Source: Natrialbaceae archaeon AArc-T1-2 (GTDB taxonomy: Archaea; Halobacteriota; Halobacteria; Halobacteriales; Natrialbaceae). Taken from it: a stretch of DNA of 64,000 nucleotides. Both the position numbers and the translations under genes were made by a program. The notes below the pieces were generated by a model. That model was not told the origin of the DNA and did no database searches. It saw only the letters and a program-made list of their open reading frames with translations. How positions within the stretch are numbered: position 1 is the stretch's first letter; every line of letters starts with the position of its first letter. This document shows, piece after piece, positions 25,330-33,134 of this stretch. The stretch is taken from positions 3,016,813 through 3,080,812 of the forward strand of contig NZ_CP127174.1 of the NCBI RefSeq assembly GCF_030273315.1, given 5' to 3'.

Positions 25330-25589
25330 GCTCGCTCACCTCGCGGTTCGCTCCCGTGACGGCCGGGGTCGGTTTCGGGGTCGGGAACGTCGACGTCGAC
25401 ACCAGCAGCTGATCCTCTCGTCAGTCGTCGGTAGCTATCGCACTCGGGACAGCGATGGGCGACGTCGCGATCGTCGCCGAACACCCGGCCGAACCGGTCG
25501 GTCACGTGGGCTCCACAGTGCTGGCACGTCGAGGTGTTCGTCGACGGCCACGGGGCGGTCGTCACGCCGACCACCCCGCGTTTGCGCAA
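25326..25589 (-). CDS. DUF7563-like zinc-finger protein
   Basis: Up to 87 residues. CQHCGAHVTDRFGRVFGDDR followed by HRCPEC is the signature of a small haloarchaeal zinc-finger family common in mobile elements. The exact start is unclear, since residues before the first CxxC are poorly conserved. It is the first gene of the leftward operon running to 22828, with a TAAAATTTGATATC promoter-like sequence about 40-50 nt upstream. Confidence 0.7.
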   Translation of the reverse strand: MRKRGVVGVTTAPWPSTNTSTCQHCGAHVTDRFGRVFGDDRDVAHRCPECDSYRRLTRGSAAGVDVDVPDPETDPGRHGSEPRGERA

Positions 25590-25664
25590 CTAATCGACAG
25601 ACGTGACGGGGTCGAAGTCCGATCCGGACTGATATCAAATTTTACCCCCGGAATACCGAAACCC

Positions 25665-25689
25665 GAATGTGACGAAAAACGCCACATTC
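25665..25689. promoter_or_regulatory. Inverted repeat GAATGTGACG/CGCCACATTC beside the right att
   Basis: Ten-base arms matching at 9 positions around a 5-nt A-spacer, between the right att copy and the start of the leftward operon. It could be an operator for that operon or an arm site for the integrase. Confidence 0.45.
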
Positions 25690-25721
25690 GACACTCTGCG
25701 ACGAGATTCGTGTTAGTTTCA

Positions 25722-25752
25722 AAACGGGACGTCCGAGAACGGGCGCGACGGG
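25722..25752 (-). other. Right att copy (31-bp core, tRNA-Arg 3' end)
   Basis: Perfect copy of 9585-9615. On the minus strand it is the acceptor-stem end of tRNA-Arg(CCG) plus downstream flank. In an undisturbed integration the tRNA body should follow immediately to the right; here membrane-protein coding sequence follows instead, because of the inversion. Confidence 0.9.
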
Positions 25753-26845
25753 ATACAGCAGGTAAACGAGTCGCATCGGCGCACGTTTCGTCCGTCGCCA
25801 GACGGTTGTCGCGACGACGCGCGTTCGACGCGTCGTTACGGGTACGAGCAGTCGCTCGAGTCCGACCGTCGTCCAGCCGCGGCCGACGACTGCTCTGTTC
25901 GTGTATGACGAGTCCGAGAGCCAGTGGACGGTCCCGATCCGTACCGCAGCGGCGACGCCGACGCCGGTCAACGCGACGGTGAACCCGACCCCGACACCGC
26001 CGACCGCAGCCGGTGGTACGAACGCGGGTTCGAGTCCGGGAACGCCGACGACGAGTCCGTCGGCGAGCCAGCTCACGGGCCAGAACTGGACCGGCCGGGA
26101 AAGCGCCGTGATCACCGAATCGACGCGACCGGTGACGAACACGGAGACGTACGCGAGCGCGAGGACGATCCCGAGCGGTATCTTCAGCCTGGCTAGGGGT
26201 TCGTAGCTAGACAGGAGGTGACGGACCGCGAGACCGCACGCGACCCCGCTCGAGACGGCGGCGAGAACCACGAGCGGCGTCGCGACAGCGAGGACGGCGA
26301 GCACGGACGCCGACCCTACTCCCAGAGCGAACGCGGAGCCGACGACGGCCGTCGGAACGACGAGCCAGCTCGCGACGAGTACCGCCTCCGCGAGCACCGT
26401 GGCGGCGACCAGATTGGGGATCGAGGTAGAGGAGAGATGCAACGCCGGCTGCTCGAGGTCGCCGACTTTCGTGACGGTGCGGACCGCGACGGTGACGGTG
26501 ATCCCCACCCACACCAGACCGACGACGGCGCGCGTCCTCGAGCGGACGGCCACGTCGGCACTCGCGGCGGCCGTTCCGAGTTCCCGTCCGACGGCGTACG
26601 CGCCAGCGCCGCCGCCGGCCGTCACGCCGACGAGCAAGATCCCGAGCAAGAGCACGCCGACCGCCTCTCTGGGTGTCTCGCGGATCGACCGGAGCCGTCG
26701 GTGGAGGTCGCCACGGACGACGTGGAGGATCACCGCCGGCTCGTATCGGACCATCGACGGACGTTCGACCGCGAGTGTAAATGGTCTGTCGGTTCCAGTG
26801 GACGAAGTCGCAACGCTCATACGCGACGTCTTCGAGCCACGTGAT

Positions 26846-27322
26846 ATGATCGATGCCGCGGTGCGGATTACCCACCTGGTGTTCGCCGCCGTCTGGGCCG
26901 GAAGCGTCGTCTACGTCGCGCTCGTCGTCCTGCCGCTTGCCCGCGACGGCGCGTTCAACACGACGAGACCGCTCGAGGCCCTCTCCGGGAAGCTCACGAC
27001 CATCTCGCGGGTGAGCGCTGTCGTCTTGCTCGTGACGGGCGGTCACCTCGCCGGGACGGGCTATACGATCGGCGAGAACGGACAGGGGCTGTTCACCTCA
27101 ATCAACGGCCAGCTCGTACTCCTGATGGTCGCGCTCTGGCTCGTCCTCGCCGCACTCGTCGAAATTGGAGCGAAACGGTTCGAGTCGGGGCTCAACGGAA
27201 AGAAGATCAGAGAGCCCGCCCGGTCGGCGCTGTCGGTGTTCCGGGCCGGCGCGGTCGTCGCCGTCGCGTTGCTCGTGGTCGCCGGATTGATCACGACTGG
27301 CGTGGCCATCAGGTACACCTGA
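26846..27322 (+). CDS. CopD-like four-TM membrane protein
   Basis: 158 residues with four hydrophobic segments (about 5-25, 50-68, 82-104, 132-155) and an N-terminal RITHLVFAAVWAGSVVYVALV pattern with a conserved His, as in the CopD/DUF2269-like group of copper-resistance or haem-binding membrane proteins. The ATG at 26846 fits the first TM. It is divergent from the split membrane gene, whose promoter shares the 91-bp gap. Substrate unproved. Confidence 0.65.
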   Translation: MIDAAVRITHLVFAAVWAGSVVYVALVVLPLARDGAFNTTRPLEALSGKLTTISRVSAVVLLVTGGHLAGTGYTIGENGQGLFTSINGQLVLLMVALWLVLAALVEIGAKRFESGLNGKKIREPARSALSVFRAGAVVAVALLVVAGLITTGVAIRYT

Positions 27323-27396
27323 CGTGACTCCCGGTCGAATCCGCTCGCATGACCGTCCTGCGAAAAATACTTAGTGGGTTACTGTAAGGTGAACGT

Positions 27397-27828
27397 ATGA
27401 TGCTCAGGGGTAGGGACGTGGCGCTGTCGCTGCTCACGGTCGGGACGGCCGCAGCCGTCGGCTATCTCCTTCGTTCCGATCGAACGCGTACGGATCGTGG
27501 CGAACTCAAAGCCAACGTCGGCGCACGCATCGTCGAGGACGTTCCCGACGGCGCGGTCGTGGTCGACGTCTCCTCTCGAGAGTTACAGTCGATTCCCGTC
27601 GTTCGTGACGCCATCGGCCGTGTCCTCCGGGCCGACGCTACCGAGGAGTGGACACACGTCACGCTCGAGACCGACGACGCCTGGGACGTCGTCGACGCAC
27701 TCCGTGGATCCCTGCCGTACTACGAGGGAGATGGGACGGCGTACAACGGGATCTACGTCCGCTGTCGCGACCGAATCGTCGTCATCGACGCCATCGGCTG
27801 GGCGCGTCTCGAGGAACCGATCCGGTAA
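27397..27828 (+). CDS. Membrane-anchored haloarchaeal protein of unknown function
   Basis: 143 residues. An N-terminal membrane anchor (ALSLLTVGTAAAVGYLLR) is followed by a soluble alpha/beta domain (WTHVTLETDDAWDVVDALRG, YVRCRDRIVVIDAIGWARL). No catalytic motif is recognised. It lies 42 bp before gnd in the same direction. A TACTTAGTGGG box about 25-30 nt upstream is a possible promoter. Confidence 0.6.
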   Translation: MMLRGRDVALSLLTVGTAAAVGYLLRSDRTRTDRGELKANVGARIVEDVPDGAVVVDVSSRELQSIPVVRDAIGRVLRADATEEWTHVTLETDDAWDVVDALRGSLPYYEGDGTAYNGIYVRCRDRIVVIDAIGWARLEEPIR

Positions 27829-27870
27829 GAAATCGCAACCACTACCACGGCCGCGAGCGCAGACGCCCTC

Positions 27871-28773
27871 ATGCAACTGGGCGTAATCGGGCTCGGTCGA
27901 ATGGGACAGATCGTAACGGAGCGAGTTCTCGAAGCGGGCCACGACGTCGTCGCGTACGACCTCGATCCGACGGCCGTCGCCGACGCCGCCGATGCCGGTG
28001 CGGAACCTGCCGACTCGGTGGTCGACCTCGCCGACCGACTGGGCGAGCGAAAGCGAATCTGGCTGATGGTCCCCGCAGGCGAGGCCGTCGACGCCGCACT
28101 CGACGACCTCGAGGACCTGCTCTCTGCCGAGGACGTCGTCGTCGACGGCGGCAACACCTACTTCGAGGACTCCGTGCGCCGGGCCGAGTCCTGTCCCGCT
28201 TGCTATCTCGACTGTGGCACCTCCGGTGGTCCGGCCGGCGCCGAACTCGGCTTCTCGCTCATGATCGGCGGTCCTGAACACGCCTACGAGGAGCTCGAGC
28301 CCGTCTTCGACGCCGTCGCCACCGGCCCTGACGGCCACGCCCACATGGGTCCCGCCGGCTCGGGCCACTACGTCAAGATGGTCCACAACGGCGTCGAGTA
28401 CGCCCTGATGCAGGCCTACGGCGAGGGGTTCGAACTCCTCCACGAGGGACGATACGATCTCGACCTCGAATCCGTCGCCCGCGTCTGGAACAACGGCGCA
28501 GTGATCCGCTCGTGGCTGCTCGAGCTCTGTGAGGAAGCGTTCCGCGAGGAGGGGACCGACCTGGGAACGGTCGCCGATCGCATCGAGGGTGGTTCGACCG
28601 GAACCTGGACCGTCCAGGAGGGGCTCGAACAGGAGGTCCCGGTGCCACTCATCTACACCGCACTTGCCGAACGATTCGGCTCCCGTGCCGACGACGGCCG
28701 CTTCTCGAGACGGCTCGCCAACCGACTGCGCTACGGGTTCGGCCGCCACGAGGTTCCGAGACGGGAGACGTGA
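27871..28773 (+). CDS. gnd: 6-phosphogluconate dehydrogenase (decarboxylating)
   Basis: 300 residues of the short GndA type. LGVIGLGRMGQ is the Rossmann motif, DGGNTYFED and CGTSGGPAGAELGFSLMIGG form the substrate site, and YVKMVHNGVEYALMQAYGEG carries the catalytic Lys. It converts 6-phosphogluconate to ribulose 5-phosphate in the oxidative pentose phosphate pathway used by haloarchaea. It now lies just before the tRNA-Arg body and inside the inverted segment; the gene itself is intact. Confidence 0.92.
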   Translation: MQLGVIGLGRMGQIVTERVLEAGHDVVAYDLDPTAVADAADAGAEPADSVVDLADRLGERKRIWLMVPAGEAVDAALDDLEDLLSAEDVVVDGGNTYFEDSVRRAESCPACYLDCGTSGGPAGAELGFSLMIGGPEHAYEELEPVFDAVATGPDGHAHMGPAGSGHYVKMVHNGVEYALMQAYGEGFELLHEGRYDLDLESVARVWNNGAVIRSWLLELCEEAFREEGTDLGTVADRIEGGSTGTWTVQEGLEQEVPVPLIYTALAERFGSRADDGRFSRRLANRLRYGFGRHEVPRRET

Positions 28774-28816
28774 CGGTCAGAAGTGTTATCAAGGAGTGGC
28801 CGATTTACTCGAGCGA

Positions 28817-28892
28817 GGGCGCGTAGCTCAGTGGACAGAGTTCTTGGTTCCGGACCAAGATGTCGCGGGTTCAAATCCCGTCGTTTTCGCCA
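28817..28892 (+). tRNA. tRNA-Arg(CCG) with replaced 3' acceptor strand
   Basis: D-arm, anticodon arm (loop TTCCGGA, anticodon CCG at 28850-28852) and T-arm (GCGGG TTCAAAT CCCGT) are normal. The 5' acceptor strand is GGGCGCG but the 3' strand is CGTTTTC, giving three G-U pairs and one C-U mismatch in seven. The native strand CGCGCCC is found 3.1 kb away in the att core. The replaced end happens to read G-CCA, taken from the membrane-protein coding sequence. Function is probably impaired. Confidence 0.85.
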
Positions 28893-29545
28893 TCGAACCG
28901 CTCCGACGCGCGTTCGAATCCGTCCAGACGACCGGCGAGCTCCCGACGCTTGCCGCGCCGGTCCTGATGGGGTACGTCGTCTGGGCGTCGGGAATGGCGT
29001 TCACCCTGAACCCACTCGGCGATCAGGGTGCGACGCTGCCGACGACGCTGTCGGTTCCCGAGGCCGCTCGAGCTGTCGTCCGCGGTCGACTCCTCGTCGC
29101 GGTCGTGGCGACGGCGCCGCCGGGACTCGCGTTCGTGGGTCTCGCCGCAGCGTTCAGCCCGCTTTCGATCGCCACGTCGGGTGCAGTTCTCGTCGCGACC
29201 GCCGTGGGAGTCGTCGCGACTGCCGCGTTGGCGACCGGGATCGGCGTCGCGTTTCCCCGGTTCGGTGCCGTTTCGGTGACGCGCAATCGGCGGGTCGTCG
29301 TGCCGAGCAAGACCGCCGCCGTCGGCTACTCGCTTTCCGTTCTGGTGTGTGTGGGCGCACTCACCGCAGTCGTACTCGAGCCGATCCGCGAGTCGATCGC
29401 CGCCGCGCTTACCTCGCCGATCGGTCCGATGGCTGCACTCCCCGTCGACGTCCTCGCGGCCGGGCTGGTGCTTGCAGTCGCGTCTGTCCCGATCTGTTCG
29501 TATCGGTACGCCGTCTCGCGGATCGAACGGTACCGACTCGAGTGA
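28884..29545 (+). pseudogene. C-terminal part of the split multi-TM membrane protein
   Basis: The reading frame begins directly at the tRNA junction (VFAIEPLRRAFESVQTTGEL) and runs 220 codons with about five membrane segments and a conserved-looking FTLNPLGDQGATLPTTL. It has no start of its own; the first in-frame ATG is at 28967. The frame continues exactly from the N-terminal part at 25746-26754 when the inversion is undone. It is therefore a detached half gene, transcribed if at all from the tRNA promoter. Confidence 0.85.
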
Positions 29546-29554
29546 TCGATCGGC

Positions 29555-30112
29555 TCACTCGAGCCAGCCCGAGGTCCAGTCGACGAGCCGACGGCGCACA
29601 GCCGCGTACGACAGCGAGACGACGACGCCAGCGACGGCGAGCGCCTGGATCGTACTGTACTCGTCGAAGATCACGAGCGAGGGCATCGCGAGCCCGACGG
29701 CGAGGACGGCGTCTTCGGGTGCGCCGTCGTAGCGAACCCACCGACGCGGTGCGATCCACCGACCACGTACGTGGTCGTACACTGCCCGGTCTGAGGGGTT
29801 TCGCCAGGGATCGATCGTGGGACCGGCTCCGAACGCGTCGCTTACGGCGTGCAGCCACGCGGCGACGGCGAAGGCCGCGAGGCCGACGGTGACGTTCGAG
29901 AGCGAGAGGGCAGCGAGAACGACCGCGGGAATCGCGGCGACGCCACCGTAGACGGGAAAGTGAAGCGTCCGGCGGTGTTCGAACGCGACGTCGAGGTCCG
30001 GGAAGATGCCGCCGGCGATCGCGCCGACTGCGAGCGGGAGGGCGAACTCGGGTGCGAGGTAGGCAAGCGGCGCGACGACTGCCAGCCCGGTGAACGCGTG
30101 GGTCGTCGCCAT
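29555..30112 (-). CDS. DUF457/YdjM-type membrane-bound metal-dependent hydrolase
   Basis: 185 residues starting MATTHAFTGLAV. Four to five membrane segments, with His in ATTHAF, IFPDLDVAFEHRRTLHF and WLHAVSDAFGAG placed as metal ligands, match the LexA-regulated YdjM/DUF457 family. Its reaction is not established. It converges with the detached membrane half gene with 9 bp between stops. The start could be the preceding ATG at 30115. Confidence 0.8.
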   Translation of the reverse strand: MATTHAFTGLAVVAPLAYLAPEFALPLAVGAIAGGIFPDLDVAFEHRRTLHFPVYGGVAAIPAVVLAALSLSNVTVGLAAFAVAAWLHAVSDAFGAGPTIDPWRNPSDRAVYDHVRGRWIAPRRWVRYDGAPEDAVLAVGLAMPSLVIFDEYSTIQALAVAGVVVSLSYAAVRRRLVDWTSGWLE

Positions 30113-30202
30113 CATATCCGGCCACTCGGAAGGCGAAGGATAAAACGCTCGTGGATCTCCGCTCGAGGCTGCGACCGCCCGCGGTCGGGGCCGGGACCGT
30201 GG

Positions 30203-30685
30203 CTACTCGAGGTTCTCGCCCTGATAGGAACCGTCGTAGACATCCTCGTGATCGGCGTCCGCGAGCACGAGTTGGGCGATCCGGGCGTCGCGCTCGAGTT
30301 CGACGTCGTGGCCGACCTGTAACAGCCCTTCACCTCGTCCCTCGTAGCCGGCGTCCCAGACGGCAGTGTTGAGCATACAGGAGTTGCGAAGCAACGACGA
30401 ACGCGGGTAGACGAAGCCGACGTGGCCCTCCGGGATCGCGATCCGTTCGCCGTATCGGACGACGTACGAGCCCGTCGGCAGGTAGTAGGTCTCGGGGGCG
30501 ATCCGGTCGCGTTCCTCGAGCGGGCGTGCGATTCGGTCGCCGATCTCTGTGCCGTCGCTGGCGATGCGGCCGGGCTCGCGTTGCTCGAAGACGACGTCGA
30601 GGGTGAGATCGACGCCGTTTGGCTGGATCTGCTCGTCGTCGACCGGCGAGACGTGTTCCGCGACGAAAGCTCCGGAACGATGCAT
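30203..30685 (-). CDS. dUTPase/dCTP deaminase family protein
   Basis: 160 residues. IQPNGVDLTLD, YPRSSLLRNSC and NTAVWDAGYEGRGEGLLQVG are the conserved motifs of the Dcd/Dut trimer fold. Haloarchaeal proteins starting MxRSGAFVA are usually annotated as deoxyuridine 5'-triphosphate nucleotidohydrolase; a bifunctional deaminase is possible. It keeps dUTP low and supplies dUMP for dTMP synthesis. The ATG at 30685 matches relatives. Confidence 0.85.
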   Translation of the reverse strand: MHRSGAFVAEHVSPVDDEQIQPNGVDLTLDVVFEQREPGRIASDGTEIGDRIARPLEERDRIAPETYYLPTGSYVVRYGERIAIPEGHVGFVYPRSSLLRNSCMLNTAVWDAGYEGRGEGLLQVGHDVELERDARIAQLVLADADHEDVYDGSYQGENLE

Positions 30686-30959
30686 GTCCGCGTGAGAACG
30701 GGCAGCCGGCAAAAACCTGTCGCGTCCGGATCGGACGATCACTCGCGTCGGATTCGGTCTCGGCCGTGAGATCGGTCACGGATATTGGGACGGTCAGAGC
30801 CACCAGCCCGGCAACCGAGTTGGCGTGTCATCGTCTCGCTGACGAACCGAAACCGTCACGACACACACGGCAAGCGTTCGGTGTCTTGGAGTCTCATACG
30901 GTCATCCTCGACAGAAACACGCTGGATTTATCAAGGCGGACAGTCGAGGTTCAGACGCT

Positions 30960-32930
30960 ATGGGACAGACACTCACTGAGAAGATCCTCGACGACCACCT
31001 CGTCGAGGGCGAACTCGAGACCGGCGAGGAGATCGGGATCGAGATCGATCAGGTCTTGACACAGGACACGACGGGGACGATGGTCTGGCTCCAGTTCGAA
31101 GCGATGGGGTTGGACGAGGTCCAGACCGAAATCGCCGCCCAGTACTGTGACCACCAGACCTACCAGTTCGACTTCAAGAACACCGACGACCACCGCTTCC
31201 TGCGTTCTGCTGCTGGCACGTTCGGGGCTCACTTCTCTCGTCCCGGAAACGGCATCTGTCACAACGTCCACCGCGAGAACTTCGCGGCACCCGGAAAGAC
31301 GCTACTGGGCTCTGACTCGCACACCCCCACGCCCGGCGGCCTGGGCCAGCTCGCTATCGGTGCCGGCGGGATCGACGTCACCGTCGCGATGGGTGGCGCG
31401 CCGTACTACATCGAGATGCCCGAGGTCGTCAACGTCCGCCTCGAGGGCGAACTCCCCGAGTGGGCAACGGCGAAAGACGTCATCCTCGAGTTGCTCCGGC
31501 GACTGACCGTCAAGGGCGGCGTCGGCAAGATCCTCGAGTACACCGGCCCCGGCGTCGAGACGCTCACCGCGCCCGAGCGCATGACCATCACGAACATGGG
31601 CACCGAACTCGGCGCGACCTCGTCGCTCTTCCCGACCGACGAGCAGACCAAAGACTACCTCGAACGCGTCGGTCGCCCCGAGGACTACGAGGAGATCCAG
31701 CCCGACGAGGACGCCGAGTACGACGACGAGATCGTCGTCGACTTAAGCGACCTCGAGCCGCTGATCGCCCAGCCGTCGATGCCCGACAACGTCGTCCCCG
31801 TCAAGGAAGTCGAGGGCGAATCGGTCGAGCAGGTCATCGTCGGCTCCTGTACGAACGGTGGCTACGAGGACATCCTCCCCGTCGCCAAGATGCTCGAGGG
31901 TCGCGAGGTCGCGATGGAGACCGAAACCATCGTCGCCCCCGGCTCCAAGCAGGCCTCCGAGATGCTCGCCCGTGAGGGCTGGGTCGCGGAGATGATGGCC
32001 GCCGGCGTCAACTTCTCCGAGGCGACGTGTGGTGCCTGTATCGGCATCGGCCACGTGCCCGCCTCCGATTCGGTCTCCCTGCGGACGTTCAACCGCAACT
32101 TCGAGGGCCGTTCGGGTATCGAGGACGACAACGTCTACCTCTGTTCGCCCGAGGTCGCCGCCGCCGCCGCCATCAAAGGCGAGATCATCGACCCACGGAA
32201 CCTCACAGAGGAAGAGGAGGACCTTGAGGCACCCGGCATCGAGCTCCCCGACGAGTACGACGGCTCCAAGACAGATCTCATCGCCCCCGAGGAGGCCGTC
32301 GACGACGAACTCATCAAGGGGCCGAACATCGGCGACGTCCCGCTGAAAGACGACCTCGAGAGCGACCTCGCTGGCGAGGCCCTGTTGAAGATGGAGGACA
32401 ACATCACGACCGACCACATCATTCCTGCGACCCAGGACATCCTGATGTACCGGTCGAACATCGACAAGCTCTCGGAGTTCACGCTGAGTCGTGTCGACGA
32501 GACCTTCGCCGAGCGTGCCGCGGAGGCCGACGGCGGGTTCCTCGTCGCCGGCGAGAACTACGGCCAGGGCTCCTCGCGTGAACACGCCGCGATGTGTCCG
32601 ATGTACCTCGGTATCGACGGCGTCCTCGCCCAGAGCTTCGCCCGGATCCACCGTGCGAACCTCTTTAACTTCGGTATCGTCCCCCTGATCATCGACGAGG
32701 ACACCTACGAGCAGATCGACCAGGGCGACGACATCGAGATCGTCGACGACGTCCGCGAGGGCGTCGAATCCGGCAACGAAGAGTTCACGGTCCGCGTCAA
32801 CGACGAGTGGGAGGCCACCGCGACGCTCGACGCCTCCGAGCGCGAACGGGACATGCTCGCCGTCGGCGGCAAGCTCCCGTGGACGAAACAGCAGGCCGAA
32901 GAGAGCGGCGCTGCACCCGCAGACGACTAA
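30960..32930 (+). CDS. acn: Aconitate hydratase
   Basis: 656 residues. The [4Fe-4S] ligands are C297 (GSCTNGG), C357 and C360 (CGACIGIG). Other signatures are GSDSHTPTPGG near the N-terminus, and NYGQGSSREHAAM with a following RIHRANLFNFG in the swivelling C-terminal domain. It interconverts citrate and isocitrate in the TCA cycle. Single gene with its own promoter: GATTTATCAAGG lies about 30 nt before the ATG, indicating a leaderless mRNA. Confidence 0.95.
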   Translation: MGQTLTEKILDDHLVEGELETGEEIGIEIDQVLTQDTTGTMVWLQFEAMGLDEVQTEIAAQYCDHQTYQFDFKNTDDHRFLRSAAGTFGAHFSRPGNGICHNVHRENFAAPGKTLLGSDSHTPTPGGLGQLAIGAGGIDVTVAMGGAPYYIEMPEVVNVRLEGELPEWATAKDVILELLRRLTVKGGVGKILEYTGPGVETLTAPERMTITNMGTELGATSSLFPTDEQTKDYLERVGRPEDYEEIQPDEDAEYDDEIVVDLSDLEPLIAQPSMPDNVVPVKEVEGESVEQVIVGSCTNGGYEDILPVAKMLEGREVAMETETIVAPGSKQASEMLAREGWVAEMMAAGVNFSEATCGACIGIGHVPASDSVSLRTFNRNFEGRSGIEDDNVYLCSPEVAAAAAIKGEIIDPRNLTEEEEDLEAPGIELPDEYDGSKTDLIAPEEAVDDELIKGPNIGDVPLKDDLESDLAGEALLKMEDNITTDHIIPATQDILMYRSNIDKLSEFTLSRVDETFAERAAEADGGFLVAGENYGQGSSREHAAMCPMYLGIDGVLAQSFARIHRANLFNFGIVPLIIDEDTYEQIDQGDDIEIVDDVREGVESGNEEFTVRVNDEWEATATLDASERERDMLAVGGKLPWTKQQAEESGAAPADD

Positions 32931-33134
32931 ATCGGTATCTCCCCTTTCCGCTCCCTTTTCTCTCGTCTTCGCTCTCGCTTTCGACAGCGCCGACATCGTC
33001 GGCCGGGGCCCGACGCTCGACGAACATCTCGGATCCGTCGGCCGCCGGCGTCCGTACCGTATTAACGCCCTCGATTATACCGTCGGACAGATGCTTTGAT
33101 ACACTATCACCGGGAACGTCCTCCGGTGAATGTA

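Larger units (their letters stand above)
9585..25752. mobile_element. Integrated pleolipovirus (betapleolipovirus, SNJ2/HGPV1-like)
   Basis: A 16.2-kb element bounded by a perfect 31-bp direct repeat. The order VP3-like membrane protein, Tat-exported spike, signal-peptide protein, two-TM protein and Walker ATPase is the conserved pleolipovirus virion block. There is an integrase beside the left repeat, an Orc1/Cdc6 replication protein, PhiH1-type and PadR-type regulators, and a leftward early-type operon on the right. All virion genes are open, so the element looks intact. The pilin and VapBC genes appear to be cargo. Confidence 0.9.
25642..26754 (-). pseudogene. N-terminal part of a split multi-TM membrane protein
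   Basis: 370 codons are open from the ATG at 26754, but only the first 336 residues are native: six or more membrane segments, then a basic linker ending RRTKRAPMRLVYLLYPV. From 25745 onward the frame runs into the tRNA-Arg 3' end, att core and viral DNA, adding 34 unrelated residues. The missing second half is at 28884-29545 on the other strand. Together they make a 556-residue protein resembling haloarchaeal ABC-2-like permease subunits. The truncated form is probably non-functional. Confidence 0.85.
25746..28883. other. 3.1-kb inversion between att/tRNA end and a membrane-protein gene
   Basis: The 9-bp sequence ATCCCGTCG occurs at 28875-28883 (+) and 25754-25746 (-), and both junctions lie inside it. 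Re-inverting the segment joins the tRNA-Arg body to CGCCCG, giving a perfect 7-bp acceptor stem, and joins the membrane protein N-half to TTTTCGCC in frame (1009 + 662 nt = 557 codons with stop). One breakpoint lies at the edge of the att core, so the integrase may have caused the event. Confidence 0.85.
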
